From Leptospiraceae bacterium (GTDB lineage: Bacteria; Spirochaetota; Leptospiria; Leptospirales; Leptospiraceae), in NCBI GenBank assembly GCA_024233835.1, contig JACKPC010000003.1, forward strand, positions 156,501 through 220,500: a DNA stretch of 64,000 nt, read 5' to 3'. Position 1 is the stretch's first letter. Each line of letters begins with the position of its first letter. The notes under the pieces were generated by a model that saw only the letters and a program-made list of their open reading frames with translations, was not told where the DNA came from and did not search any database. Position numbers and translations under genes: made by a program. This document shows positions 46,243-56,622 of this stretch, in pieces.

Positions 46243-47682
46243 TTATTTGCCCAGGTTAAAAAACCACTCTTCAAAGCGGTTTGAGTATTGAATAGGAACC
46301 GGACGGAAAAAAGGAGAGCTTCCTGTCCATATTTTCCCTAATCGTTCATTTCTTTTTTTCCTATCGGGAACATAAGCATTCATCTTCGCAGTGATTTCTG
46401 CTTTACTCATCCCGGTTAAAGAATGCAAGTTATCCGTCCAGAACTTCTTCCTCTTTTGCAGTTTCTCCATATATTCTCTGAAACATTCACATTTAGCTTC
46501 ATCACCATGCCATGAGTAAGGGTGATGCACAATAAAACGGGTTTGAAAGTTGTCCTTATCTGGTGTTTCTTGAAACTCCAGATCTTCCGGGAATGTTTTT
46601 TCTGTGTAACGAAGGTGAAGTCTGGTTAAAAAAACATCATCAGATAATAATTGATACCCGGTTTCAGGAGAAGCACTTAACCAGTCTACACCCAATTCTT
46701 CCAAATCATCCTTACTATACGGACTGGCTGTGCAGGGATCGCAGATCTGGTTTAAATTCCACACATATTCAGTATATACATTCTCTAATTTATCTTTTTC
46801 TACTATTCTTTTAAAAATAGTTTTATACAAATTCGGGAAATCATTTTCAATATATTCCGGTAGTTCTGTATCCGAGGGAAGTTTTCGGGTTCTGTAATTT
46901 TTCGTCTCAACTCTACCGATTCGAGATAAAGTAAAAACAAATAGGTCCTGCTCCCCTTCCGAGTTTATCATCCCCAGTCGAATCGGAAGCATAAAACGAG
47001 GAGTTTCGAAATGGAAGAATAATGGACTTAAAAATTGAGTATCTCCTTTTTTTAATGTATCCAGACTCACCTTAGCTACAAAGAATTTCATGTCCTGTTT
47101 GATATAGGGTTTAAATGCTTTTGAGGCTCCTTCCGGAATTTTATACTTATTCTGCAAAAGATAGGTTTCGAGACCAGAAGAATACTTGGCGGATAGAACT
47201 TCGATATCATATTCTCCTACAGTATAAGACTCTTCAATCGTAATACCTAATTCTCTTGGGGTATAAACAGGCATTATTCGGGCCTCTTCTGTTGCGGTAA
47301 GCCCCCTGGCGGAAGCCGTTTCAGAAAAGCGACTTGCACGTCTTCTAGCTGAAACATCAGGGCAGGGGTTCGGATCAAAATAATCTACCAACCTCGGGGC
47401 AGTATAGGCATCGAGCTTATCAAAGAGCAGGGCTTTTTTGGTCTCTATCTGGCTTTTCTTTATTACTTCGGGAACCGGGACAACAAGGGCAAAATTCTTC
47501 AAATCACCTTTATAATCATTCATCATTCCTATAGTTGTCTTTTGTTCATTACGGATAAGAACTACCCGGGAGGAATTATTGAATAGTTTGGAATCAGCCT
47601 GAGCTACAAAAAAACCGCAAAAGCTATAAAGATAAATGGGGTTTAGAATAGATAAAAATACTAATATACTGAATGGTTTCAT
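46243..47682 (-). CDS. DUF2330 family exported protein
   Basis: A 479-residue protein with a signal peptide (about 1-20) followed at once by SFCGFFVAQADSKLFNNSSRVVLIR, the characteristic DUF2330 start (CGxFVA, then a bound-residue loop). FALVVPVPEVIKKSQI, DYFDPNPCPDVSARR and the NQICDPCTASP cysteine pair also fit the family. DUF2330 proteins are exported and uncharacterised. The start (ATG 47682) overlaps the end of the upstream LA_2272-type gene by four bases, so the pair is translationally coupled. Confidence 0.85.
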   Translation of the reverse strand: MKPFSILVFLSILNPIYLYSFCGFFVAQADSKLFNNSSRVVLIRNEQKTTIGMMNDYKGDLKNFALVVPVPEVIKKSQIETKKALLFDKLDAYTAPRLVDYFDPNPCPDVSARRRASRFSETASARGLTATEEARIMPVYTPRELGITIEESYTVGEYDIEVLSAKYSSGLETYLLQNKYKIPEGASKAFKPYIKQDMKFFVAKVSLDTLKKGDTQFLSPLFFHFETPRFMLPIRLGMINSEGEQDLFVFTLSRIGRVETKNYRTRKLPSDTELPEYIENDFPNLYKTIFKRIVEKDKLENVYTEYVWNLNQICDPCTASPYSKDDLEELGVDWLSASPETGYQLLSDDVFLTRLHLRYTEKTFPEDLEFQETPDKDNFQTRFIVHHPYSWHGDEAKCECFREYMEKLQKRKKFWTDNLHSLTGMSKAEITAKMNAYVPDRKKRNERLGKIWTGSSPFFRPVPIQYSNRFEEWFFNLGK

Positions 47683-48869
47683 GGATTTTTCTCCTTTGAA
47701 AATAGAACTTCGAGATTCATTCGAATAAAGGGCAGGTAGGGTATAGAACTTCTTGAAGAGTGATTTATGAGACCGAGTTGCAGAAAAACATTTTTCCTGG
47801 CATAGTTATAGACTCCCATTTGAAAAAAGCTATCATCGTCTCTTACAGCAAAAGAGTATTGATTATCACCTATGTTAAATATTCCTATCTGAAAAGAAGC
47901 TTTCCTCTCCGCATAATTAAAGAATCCTAATTGGATTTTACTCTTATCTGCACGATTAAACAGACCTGTCTGTAGGATGAAATTTTCCCTTTTCGCTATA
48001 TTATAAAAAAAAGCAAATTGCACAAAAGAGCCTTCCGAACTATTCTTTAGTATGGAAGTCTGAAGTATAGCTCCCCTTGCAGTATTATTGAATAACGATA
48101 TCTGAGCCAAGGTATCGGATTTATTCCAATTATTCAGAGTTCCAATCTGCATTCCCCAAAAATCATTCGTTATCATGTTCCCTATAAACCCAAATTGTAA
48201 CCCGTAACCACCTTTACCTGAATCATTAAAACCACCTGCTTGAACCCCATAAACAGACTGGTTCACCGAGTTCCAGAAGCCGAATTGAAGTCCAGCCATA
48301 TCTCCATCAACCAAATTCTTATATATACCGGAATTGAATCCATAAACTCCCGCCGAATTTCCCGAGAATAGATTAAATTGCAAAAACTTGTTTGCAGGTT
48401 TTAAATTTAGACCCATATCAGAGTAAATCCCTATACCCAATAGTTTTTCATAAAAGGGGATTATGGGAGTATCCGGTTTATTTTCACTTACTTTTTTTTG
48501 TGGCTCATAAGATGCATTAAATTCTTCACTTCGTTTTTCTGAGGAACAGTAGCGGTACCCTTCGGGATCAAGCTCATAATAGCTTAAAGGAGGTTTTTGG
48601 GTATGGGTAAACATTCTCGGAACATAGCCAACTTTTCCTTTATATCTTACTTTAAAAAACACCCCTTCTTTCTGAATAATCTCAAGTTTTTCCGCTTTTT
48701 TTATAGGAAAATAAGAGTCTGTTACGATCTTTGGTTCTTTCATTAGCTTGGCCGACGGACTTGAAACGTAAACAAATTCTCTGGCAAACAAAGAAACCGA
48801 GGATAATAAAAGAAAAAGAATTATAAATGCTCTTGCATTTAGCTTCAGCTTATATTTTCTTTGTTTCAT
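47679..48869 (-). CDS. SH3-like domain plus LA_2272-type surface repeats
   Basis: The ATG at 48869 gives 396 residues with a signal peptide (about 8-29). The longer TTG frame to 48896 is less likely. Residues ~32-85 form a bacterial SH3-type domain (AKLMKEPKIVTDSYFPIKKAE, VRYKGKVGYVPRMF). Residues ~140-385 are a tandem array of about 12 short repeats of the type GLQFGFWNxxxxSVYGVQAG, LQTGLFNRADK, IQLGFFNYAERK. This is the LA_2272 surface-repeat pattern I associate with Leptospira, probably a beta-solenoid or barrel-like surface structure. It is followed directly by the DUF2330 gene. Confidence 0.85.
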   Translation of the reverse strand: MKQRKYKLKLNARAFIILFLLLSSVSLFAREFVYVSSPSAKLMKEPKIVTDSYFPIKKAEKLEIIQKEGVFFKVRYKGKVGYVPRMFTHTQKPPLSYYELDPEGYRYCSSEKRSEEFNASYEPQKKVSENKPDTPIIPFYEKLLGIGIYSDMGLNLKPANKFLQFNLFSGNSAGVYGFNSGIYKNLVDGDMAGLQFGFWNSVNQSVYGVQAGGFNDSGKGGYGLQFGFIGNMITNDFWGMQIGTLNNWNKSDTLAQISLFNNTARGAILQTSILKNSSEGSFVQFAFFYNIAKRENFILQTGLFNRADKSKIQLGFFNYAERKASFQIGIFNIGDNQYSFAVRDDDSFFQMGVYNYARKNVFLQLGLINHSSRSSIPYLPFIRMNLEVLFSKEKNP

Positions 48870-48991
48870 TTTATATGCATTATTTCCCCGAATCAATAAA
48901 CTGCAAGTATTTTTAAAGAAAAAAATGATATTGCTTTTTTAACTTGCCTGAAGACTTCCTTACAGGCACTAGGTTACAAAAGGTATATTTA

Positions 48992-49888
48992 ATGATTATA
49001 AACAAACGAATTCCTTTTCGCTTTCTCCTGTTTAAAATCAGGTTAGAGCTTATATTTATCATTCTCTATTCGATTATCATTGAAGTATTAGATGAATACT
49101 TCCATATTCGGAACATGTCCATTCCGATTGCAGTGCCCTCTTTTATAGGCACTACAATTTCTCTCATTCTTGCATTTCGAACCAATCATGCTTATGACAG
49201 GTGGTGGGAAGCACGTAAAATCTGGGGAGCAATCATTAACGATTCGAGAAGCTTAATTCGGCAGGTAATAAACCTTCCACTTATTGAAAAAAATTCAGAG
49301 CTATTAGAATTTCAAAAAAACTTTACCTACAGACAAATTGCCTGGTGCTATGCGCTCGGCGATTCTTTACGCGATCAACTAAACCTTCAGAAGCTCGAAA
49401 AGTATTTTCCTATTTCTCGAATTAAAGGACAGGAGAATATTCCGAACGCCATACTTTTCTTGCATTCCGAAGAAATTCGAGAAGCCTGTAAAAAAGGCTG
49501 GTTTAATTCTTATCAACAAATCTGTATAGAAGAAACCATTGTTCGCCTCTGTGATTCTATGGGCAAATGTGAGCGGATAAAGAAAACAATATTTCCGAGG
49601 ATCTATTCGGTTTTCGTTCAAACTCTACTCTATCTCTTTGTTGCTATATTACCCTTTGGTTTAATTGATTATTTTGGCTATACAGAAGCTATTATAATTA
49701 CAGCATTAAGTTCACCCTTTTTTATGTTAGAAAAAGCAGCAGTTGCTATGCAGGATCCATTCGAAAACACAGCACATGATATTCCTGTAACTAACATAGC
49801 AATGACTATAGAAGCCAATCTAAAGCAAATGTTAGGAGAAGATGTAAAAACTCCTCCTCCGAAAATTGAAAAGTTTTATATTTTATAA
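48992..49888 (+). CDS. bestrophin family (UPF0187) anion channel
   Basis: The ATG at 48992 with AAAGG eight bases upstream gives 298 residues. The TTG at 48944 only adds an unlike leader. The family core is clear: IPIAVPSFIGTTISLILAFRTNHAYDRWWEARKIWG (about 40-75), RQIAWCYALGDSLRDQL and, near the end, EKAAVAMQDPFENTAHDIPV, with four membrane helices. Bacterial bestrophins form pentameric pores for monovalent ions. The beta-propeller lipoprotein gene follows ten bases downstream. Confidence 0.88.
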   Translation: MIINKRIPFRFLLFKIRLELIFIILYSIIIEVLDEYFHIRNMSIPIAVPSFIGTTISLILAFRTNHAYDRWWEARKIWGAIINDSRSLIRQVINLPLIEKNSELLEFQKNFTYRQIAWCYALGDSLRDQLNLQKLEKYFPISRIKGQENIPNAILFLHSEEIREACKKGWFNSYQQICIEETIVRLCDSMGKCERIKKTIFPRIYSVFVQTLLYLFVAILPFGLIDYFGYTEAIIITALSSPFFMLEKAAVAMQDPFENTAHDIPVTNIAMTIEANLKQMLGEDVKTPPPKIEKFYIL

Positions 49889-49898
49889 GGATAAATAC

Positions 49899-51053
49899 AT
49901 GAATTACAAACTTCTTATTTTATCTATCTTACTTATTTTTCAAGACTGCGGAAAAACAAAACAGATACAATATACAAGAAAACCCCTTCCCGAATCAGGA
50001 AATATTATACTCATGACAGATAGTAAGCATCCTTCTCGCAAATCTCCTCTTGTATTCTTCACACCTGAGGAAAAAAAAATCTATATACCGAACTTACAGG
50101 ATTTAAAAAATACGGACGATCTCGGTAAAGATTATTTTTCTTATAGAGAATTTTTACTCACCAAGAAAAGCCAAAAAGCTCTTCTTATGCCAGAAGAAAT
50201 GCAGAAGAGATACAGGGGAATTTTCGTTCCCTACCCGCTTCCGATTCTAAGCCCCGATAAAAAAATGTATCTACATGCAAAGAATGCAAGGATTGGTATA
50301 TATAAAATTGATAATACTTTGATTAAAGAAATCAATACAGAGGTTTATCAGGACAAACCCGAATGGATGGATGCAGAGACAATTACCTACCTGATTAAGT
50401 ATGAGCTATCGAAATCATCTTCCTCTGTAAATACTCCCTTAAAAAATAAGCACAAAATATATAAGTATCATCTCAAACAGAACAAATCCGAACTCGTATA
50501 CAATTCTAAGGATTTACGAATTACACAATATGCGATAAGTCCGGATACTAAAAAGATGGCAATAGTCGAATATAATGACAAAGAAAAAAGCACTATCGCC
50601 TATTCTTTGCGTGTAATTCGTTTAAATACCGGAGAGGAAGTCTTTTTCCAAAAGGGACTTACCTATATCAAAAAAATACTCTGGTCAAAAGACGGAAAAC
50701 TTGTTTATCTTGCCAAAATGTCTGAGGATGAGTATCCTCCCTCCACACTTTATTATCTTCATGAAAATAAAACAATCGAAAAGCTAATCGACCTTCCCTT
50801 ACGAAAAGAAAAGCCCGGCTTTATTTTTGGAGAAGGTTATAAGGGAATAGATGATTTTACTTTTTCACCGGATGGAAAAAGACTTGCCTACATTGCTTCC
50901 GAACCCGGTGATTGTTATATGGCAGACGAAGGCGGAAACATAGCCTGTAAATATAGCATTTATCTATATGATTGGATGACAAAAAAAATAGAGCCGGTAG
51001 ATAAAGAAAGGAAAAGTTCAGGCTTTCAAAGAATACATTGGTATAGTTTTTAA
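49899..51053 (+). CDS. TolB-like beta-propeller lipoprotein
   Basis: The ATG at 49899 (AAGG about nine bases upstream) gives 384 residues beginning MNYKLLILSILLIFQDCGK, a short lipoprotein signal with C17 as the acceptor. Repeated blade motifs occur: LSPDKKMYLHA, ISPDTKKMAIVEY, ILWSKDGKLVYLA and FSPDGKRLAYIAS. This is a WD40/TolB-type propeller of about five to six blades, typical of binding scaffolds. It probably shares a transcript with the bestrophin gene. Its stop overlaps the end of the convergent kinase-cyclase gene. Confidence 0.8.
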   Translation: MNYKLLILSILLIFQDCGKTKQIQYTRKPLPESGNIILMTDSKHPSRKSPLVFFTPEEKKIYIPNLQDLKNTDDLGKDYFSYREFLLTKKSQKALLMPEEMQKRYRGIFVPYPLPILSPDKKMYLHAKNARIGIYKIDNTLIKEINTEVYQDKPEWMDAETITYLIKYELSKSSSSVNTPLKNKHKIYKYHLKQNKSELVYNSKDLRITQYAISPDTKKMAIVEYNDKEKSTIAYSLRVIRLNTGEEVFFQKGLTYIKKILWSKDGKLVYLAKMSEDEYPPSTLYYLHENKTIEKLIDLPLRKEKPGFIFGEGYKGIDDFTFSPDGKRLAYIASEPGDCYMADEGGNIACKYSIYLYDWMTKKIEPVDKERKSSGFQRIHWYSF

Positions 51054-54000
51054 ATTACCTTGTATTTGCTCCAAAAAAGATCGTTGGGGATGACTCCACT
51101 TTTACCTTTCATATATTCCTGTTTTAATCCGTTCACATAATACATTTCGACCTCTCCTTTACCCTTCACCTTCACCTTACCTCTATATTCACAATCAAAG
51201 TAATCTTTAACCAAATTGTATGCAGCTTCACTGATATTAATCTTACCTGCGACACCATTAGATTCCATACGCGATGCAGTATTCACCGTATCACCCCAGA
51301 TATCATAAGAAAATTTGTGCTTACCTACAACTCCTGCTACTACCGGTCCAACATGAATTCCCAAGCGAAGTTCCCAATACGGAAGTCCCATCTCCATTTT
51401 CAATTCCCTGGTTTGATTCATGATCGATTGGATTTCCAAAGCTGCCAGACAGGCATCAATAGCATATGTTTTATTTTTCAGCGGAAGTCCTCCGGCACAC
51501 ATGTATGAATCACCTATTGTTTTTATTTTTTCCAGATTATATTTTTTCACCACATCATCGAAAAAATAAAAAGAAGCATCCAATTCCTGTATCAGGTCTT
51601 CCGGACTCATTTTCTCAGCTATCTTTGTAAAACCTTTAAAATCAGTAAACATGACAGATACTGATTCATAATATACAGGTTCGGCATAACCGTGCTCTTT
51701 GAGTTCCTTAGCAACTTCTTTTGGTAATATATTCAGTAATAACTTCTCAGATTCCATTCTCTCTTCCTCTACTTTTTTCAGCGCGACAGAAAGTTCTCTT
51801 GTTCTATCTTCGACCTTCTTTTCCAAATTTTCATATAGAAAAGCATTTTCTATTGAGATAGCCGCCTGTGAAGAAATAATTCTGAGAACTTCCAACCTCT
51901 TGGGAGTAAAGGCAGCGCTTATTTTATTGTTTTCGAGATATAAGATTCCCAAAAAGCGTTTCTGACTAAGGATGGTTGTACATAAAAGCGATTTAATATT
52001 TTTGGCTTGTATATACGGATCCTCTGTAAAATTTCCTTCTCTGCAAGCATCAGCTAATACAACTTCTTCTTTGCTGCGCTCTACATAGTTTACAATTCCA
52101 AGACAAAGACTTTTATTATCCTCAACGGAATGGCCGCTTAAAAGAATAGTTTCACCATTTTCCTTACGTTCTGCCTGGATAAACATCCTTTCACCCGAGC
52201 TTTCCACTAATAAAAGAAAGCCTTTTTCCGCTCCTGCGTTTTCGCAAACTGTATCCATAAGTTTTTGTAAAAGTTTTTCTAATACTACTTCACCGGAAAG
52301 AGTTTGTGCTGCTTTCGAAATTGTAGCAACATCCAAATTTATTTCATCTCCACTTATAAAAGTGTTAAAACTTCTTTCTTTCGATGCAAGCAAAGTATTT
52401 GTTGAGCAGGAGTTATATTCATCAATTCGTTCTTCAAATTTGTTCTGGTTAAGTAAGTCCGAGTAGTTTTCTCTTAAGAATTCCAATTTACGACTGGCGC
52501 CCCAGTTTTCATATACCAGATAAGCCTTTGATATATAAGAAGAAGCTTCGACTTCAAGTCCGATCTGCTTATAAAAATTACCGGCCAGCATTAAGATCAT
52601 CCCTTCATCCTGTTGCCATTCTCCCTCCCTTGCTTTCTCGGCTGCTTCTCTATACAACTTTGCCGCTTTTAAAGGTTTGTTGCTAAGACTTGTAAGTTCC
52701 GCGTCCATAGCCAGACGCAAATGAAGAAAGTTAATAGGACAATGATCTGCCCATTTTTTCATCTGCTTATATCTTTTTTGAATTCGTTTCTTGAGTTTTC
52801 TTTTTTCCATCAATTTGGCTTTCTTATAAAGAGCCATACAAGTGAAAAAGCTTATGGTACACAACCTTGCTTCCGTAGGACAGCCTTTTATTGCATTTTC
52901 ATACTTCTCCGCTTCAATTATATAATTTAGTGATTCACCATATTCTTCATACAAAAAGAGGATATCGGACTTGAAAAAGTGATAGTATGTAATTCCTGAA
53001 ATATCATTTCGTTGTCGCATTCTTTCCATACATTCAATCTCATCAAAGCTATCTGTATTCATAGAGAAACGATCATTCGTAAGTCCACAATAATTTAAAT
53101 TCGTTTGGTACGTTATGAAACTGGAATCTATTGCGACATCGAAATTTGTTGATTTACAAATAGCAATACTCTTGGATAAATACTGAAGCTTCTCTTTCAA
53201 ATTTATCCCGGGATTCCAGGTATATAATAAAATACTGGAATATGCCAAATAAAACATATCTCCCGATTGATAAGCGGACTCAATGGCCTTTTGAAAGCCT
53301 GGAGTAAGTTCTTTCCAGTATTCATTCCAGGGACGAATAAAAAAATTATACGTAAATAAAGTTCTGGGTTCAAAACTCTTGTCCCTGTATTTTTCGTTAA
53401 GGGCAACAGCCAATTTTCCAAATTCGTAACCGTCTTTCGGGTTTCCGCTATAGTTTGTCAAAAAGTTCCCATACACAAAATACGAATAAGATGAGTAGGT
53501 TGAATTACCAAAACGAAGAGACAGGTTCAGCATTTTCAAACTGAGTAATACAACCAAATTTTCATTACCCATATTATATATAGCAGGAGCCATTTCTGAC
53601 ATAGTCCTTATTACTAACCTTTTTTCAGCATCTATCATTTCATCTTGATTGATAAGGTCTGAAATCTTCTTTTTTCCCAAATTTCGCTTTACAAGAAGAA
53701 ATTCCAAAAAGATTGATAGAGGATTTGGGTTTAAAGGTATCTCGATACCCAAAAGAGATAAACTTTTCATTCCGACCTGAATGGATTCTTCAATTTTGCT
53801 CAATACAAGGTAATAGCTTTGGCGTAAATAGTAGATTTCTACTCTCTCAAAGTTGGTCTTTACTTTTGAAAGCATAAGTTCAATTTGACTTTCGGCTTCT
53901 TCTATTTTGCCTGTTAAATAAGCACACTGACAGTATTCCTTACTGATAGCCAATATCAAATTGTATTTGGTTTCCCAGGGGTTTTCACTTAGAACTTCTC

Positions 54001-56329
54001 TCGCGATCTTTATATATTCCAACGCGGGCTGATAGGCTGCAGCATCTCTGGCTTTAATTCCGGCTTTCAGATTCAAATAAGCTAAATTTTCTTTTTCGCT
54101 ATCTTTTTTTATCAGCTTACGTCCTTCATTTAGATGTCTGAGAATATCAAGTAGTTTTTCCTCCTGCTCTGACTCATCCAAACTCTTAAGCATCAAACGA
54201 CCGATAGTAAGGTGAACTTCTTGTTGTTGAGACTCTTCTATCAGGGAATAAGCTGCCTGTTGAACCCGGTCATGTTGAAATTTGTATTCAGGATTACGAG
54301 AGCCAATATTTGGTGTAATAAATTTGTAGTCTTCACTCAGCGGCGAAACCAATCCGGATTTTAAAGCGACAAATAAATCTAAATCTGTTTCTTCTAATGT
54401 TCTTTCATAAATGAGGGAAAGGGTTTTCAAGTCAAAGATATTACCAATGCAAGCAGCCAATTGTAATACACGTTGCGTTGCAAGTGGAAATTTACGTAAG
54501 GCTTCAATCATGAATTCCACAACATTACTGCTGCTTTCAATTTTCCTGATTTCTTCCAGGTTCCATTCCCAACATCCTTTCTCGATATTGAACCAGATAG
54601 ATTCTTCTGCATACAACTTTCTAAACAGTTTTCCTACGAAAAAAGGATTTCCATCTGTCTTCTGATACAATAACTTTCCTAAATCTATACATACTTTTCG
54701 ATCAGTCCAAAAAGTATCAGATACGATTTGGATTACATTGTCTTCATTTAGGGGTTTTAAGAGCAAAGTGTGAATTTCCCTTACTTTCTTAATTTCATCC
54801 AGTGCGAGACTCATGGGATGAACAGGGCCCACTTCATTATCACGATAAGCAGCGAGAATTAACAGGTAGGAAAGATCCTCTGACTCCATCCAGTGCCTAA
54901 GAAGATTCAAAGTAGGAAGATCACTCCATTGCAGGTCATCGAGAAATAACACCAGAGGATGTTCTGCATTAGCAAAAACTTTTATAAAATTGCGGAATAC
55001 GATTTTAAAACGATTTTGGCTCTCCGTAACTCCAAGTTCCTGAAGAGGCGGCTGCTTTCCTATGATAAGTTCAAAGTCAGGAATCATATCCAAAACAATT
55101 TGTCCGTTAGGTCCAAAGCTTTGTAGTAATTTTTCCTTCCAAGCGTTTAGTTCCTCCTTTGACTCTGTCAGTAACTGATGAGCAAGATGACGAAAAGCCT
55201 GAGCAATCGCTTCATACGGACGATTTCCTTTAAATTGGTCAAATTTACCTTCAATAAAATAACCACGTTCTTTAACAAGTAGTTTATGAACTTCATATAC
55301 CAGTACCGATTTCCCTACTCCCGAATAGCCCGAAATAAGAAGTAATTCGGAATTGCCATTGGCTACTTTCTCAAATGTTTTTAAAAGGAATTGAACTTCT
55401 GTCTCTCGACCGTAGAGTTTCTGTGTAATTTGAAGCTTCTCAGAAATATCATATCTTCCTAATGGAAAAGTCTCAATATTAGTTGTTCTTAAATATTGCT
55501 GCTGACATTCCTCCAGGTCTTTCAATAGGCCATAAGAACTCTGATAGCGGTCTTCTGCATTTTTTGCCATTAACTTCAGAATGATAGCTTCAATCATTTC
55601 AGGAATCTCCGGATTGAGTTCTGAAGGTTTTTGTGGTTCTTTACTGATATGGCAATAAACCCAGCCCATTATATCCTTTGCTTGAAAAGGAAGTTGTCCT
55701 GTAAGTATTTCAAACAAAGTTACTCCAAGCGAATAGTAATCCGCTCGATAGTCCAATTCCCTGTTCATTCGACCTGTTTGTTCAGGAGATATATAAGGAA
55801 GAGAGCCTTCGAGACGCTCAGTCACATTCAGACTTTGTTTCTCTCTTGATAGCTCAGATGAGATTCCAAAATCAATGAGTCTCAGTTCATTAGTTTTTGC
55901 ATTAAAAAGAATATTACGAGGATTAATATTTTTATGAATAATATTTTTTTTATGAGACTTTCCAAGAATTTTAGTGAGTTCTAAAGAAATACTAAAAAAT
56001 TGTTCGATAGAAAAATGTTCCTCTTTTCTTAACAATTTATCGATAGACTCAGAACCAGCAAAATACTCCATGATAATAGCAATATTTCCCTGCCCATAAG
56101 TATCCAGGCTAAACATCTCAATAATACCCGGCTCCTGAACTTTCTTTATAATCTCATATTCTCTTTTTAAGCGAGCCTGTTCCATCGATAGAGCCGGATT
56201 CTCTTTTAAAGTTTTAATTACAACTTCTTTGTTATCTGATAACCTCGTCGCACGAAGAATCAAGGTAAGTGATGATTCATGTATTGTTTCATGAATCCGA
56301 TAGCCTGAGAGGTGAATGCTGATTGCCAT
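51050..56329 (-). CDS. kinase-like / AAA (STAND) / GAF / class III adenylate cyclase protein
   Basis: The ATG at 56329 gives 1759 residues. Residues 8-275 are a Ser/Thr-kinase fold with the lysine in VVIK (K39) and DFG (153-155), but the catalytic loop reads HKNINPRN (132-139), with Asn where the catalytic Asp is expected. Residues ~305-650 are an AAA/STAND ATPase (Walker A GYSGVGKS 334-341, LVLFLDDLQWSDLPTL). A long TPR-like region follows. GAF is at about 1325-1490, then a coiled coil, then an intact cyclase (about 1555-1740; FTDFKGFTKI, IGDSYMC, IWGDTVNTASRME). These giant sensors are common in Leptospira. Probably a cytoplasmic cAMP synthase gated by several inputs. Confidence 0.92.
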   Translation of the reverse strand: MAISIHLSGYRIHETIHESSLTLILRATRLSDNKEVVIKTLKENPALSMEQARLKREYEIIKKVQEPGIIEMFSLDTYGQGNIAIIMEYFAGSESIDKLLRKEEHFSIEQFFSISLELTKILGKSHKKNIIHKNINPRNILFNAKTNELRLIDFGISSELSREKQSLNVTERLEGSLPYISPEQTGRMNRELDYRADYYSLGVTLFEILTGQLPFQAKDIMGWVYCHISKEPQKPSELNPEIPEMIEAIILKLMAKNAEDRYQSSYGLLKDLEECQQQYLRTTNIETFPLGRYDISEKLQITQKLYGRETEVQFLLKTFEKVANGNSELLLISGYSGVGKSVLVYEVHKLLVKERGYFIEGKFDQFKGNRPYEAIAQAFRHLAHQLLTESKEELNAWKEKLLQSFGPNGQIVLDMIPDFELIIGKQPPLQELGVTESQNRFKIVFRNFIKVFANAEHPLVLFLDDLQWSDLPTLNLLRHWMESEDLSYLLILAAYRDNEVGPVHPMSLALDEIKKVREIHTLLLKPLNEDNVIQIVSDTFWTDRKVCIDLGKLLYQKTDGNPFFVGKLFRKLYAEESIWFNIEKGCWEWNLEEIRKIESSSNVVEFMIEALRKFPLATQRVLQLAACIGNIFDLKTLSLIYERTLEETDLDLFVALKSGLVSPLSEDYKFITPNIGSRNPEYKFQHDRVQQAAYSLIEESQQQEVHLTIGRLMLKSLDESEQEEKLLDILRHLNEGRKLIKKDSEKENLAYLNLKAGIKARDAAAYQPALEYIKIAREVLSENPWETKYNLILAISKEYCQCAYLTGKIEEAESQIELMLSKVKTNFERVEIYYLRQSYYLVLSKIEESIQVGMKSLSLLGIEIPLNPNPLSIFLEFLLVKRNLGKKKISDLINQDEMIDAEKRLVIRTMSEMAPAIYNMGNENLVVLLSLKMLNLSLRFGNSTYSSYSYFVYGNFLTNYSGNPKDGYEFGKLAVALNEKYRDKSFEPRTLFTYNFFIRPWNEYWKELTPGFQKAIESAYQSGDMFYLAYSSILLYTWNPGINLKEKLQYLSKSIAICKSTNFDVAIDSSFITYQTNLNYCGLTNDRFSMNTDSFDEIECMERMRQRNDISGITYYHFFKSDILFLYEEYGESLNYIIEAEKYENAIKGCPTEARLCTISFFTCMALYKKAKLMEKRKLKKRIQKRYKQMKKWADHCPINFLHLRLAMDAELTSLSNKPLKAAKLYREAAEKAREGEWQQDEGMILMLAGNFYKQIGLEVEASSYISKAYLVYENWGASRKLEFLRENYSDLLNQNKFEERIDEYNSCSTNTLLASKERSFNTFISGDEINLDVATISKAAQTLSGEVVLEKLLQKLMDTVCENAGAEKGFLLLVESSGERMFIQAERKENGETILLSGHSVEDNKSLCLGIVNYVERSKEEVVLADACREGNFTEDPYIQAKNIKSLLCTTILSQKRFLGILYLENNKISAAFTPKRLEVLRIISSQAAISIENAFLYENLEKKVEDRTRELSVALKKVEEERMESEKLLLNILPKEVAKELKEHGYAEPVYYESVSVMFTDFKGFTKIAEKMSPEDLIQELDASFYFFDDVVKKYNLEKIKTIGDSYMCAGGLPLKNKTYAIDACLAALEIQSIMNQTRELKMEMGLPYWELRLGIHVGPVVAGVVGKHKFSYDIWGDTVNTASRMESNGVAGKINISEAAYNLVKDYFDCEYRGKVKVKGKGEVEMYYVNGLKQEYMKGKSGVIPNDLFWSKYKVI

Positions 56330-56439
56330 AGATAGCGGCCTACTTCCTTTAGTGAAATGTTCACATATAGCGAAGTATACATAATAAACAGAAAGATTTT
56401 TCAAGCTTTTTTTATCCTGCTGGATAAAAAGCAGTATCC

Positions 56440-56476
56440 GCTCAATTTTTCCGGATTTTTTTCCGGAAAAATGAGC
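56440..56476. other. hairpin in the gap between the desaturase and kinase-cyclase genes
   Basis: GCTCAATTTTTCCGGA pairs with TCCGGAAAAATGAGC (one bulged base). A second inverted repeat (TTTATCC, TGCT, GGATAAA) lies at about 56413-56430. The 290-base gap contains no gene. Either hairpin could end the desaturase transcript, but no T-run is well placed. Confidence 0.4.
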
Positions 56477-56622
56477 TAAGCAAATACAGATAAATTATCT
56501 CCTCAGAGAAGATTTGTTTTTTCTATGCCTACCAGATTCAGGTTCTGAAAAGATTTTAATCCTGATAATAACCTCCGGGTCAATTTCACAGAATTTAAAA
56601 ACTCTAATTCATCACGTCAAGA

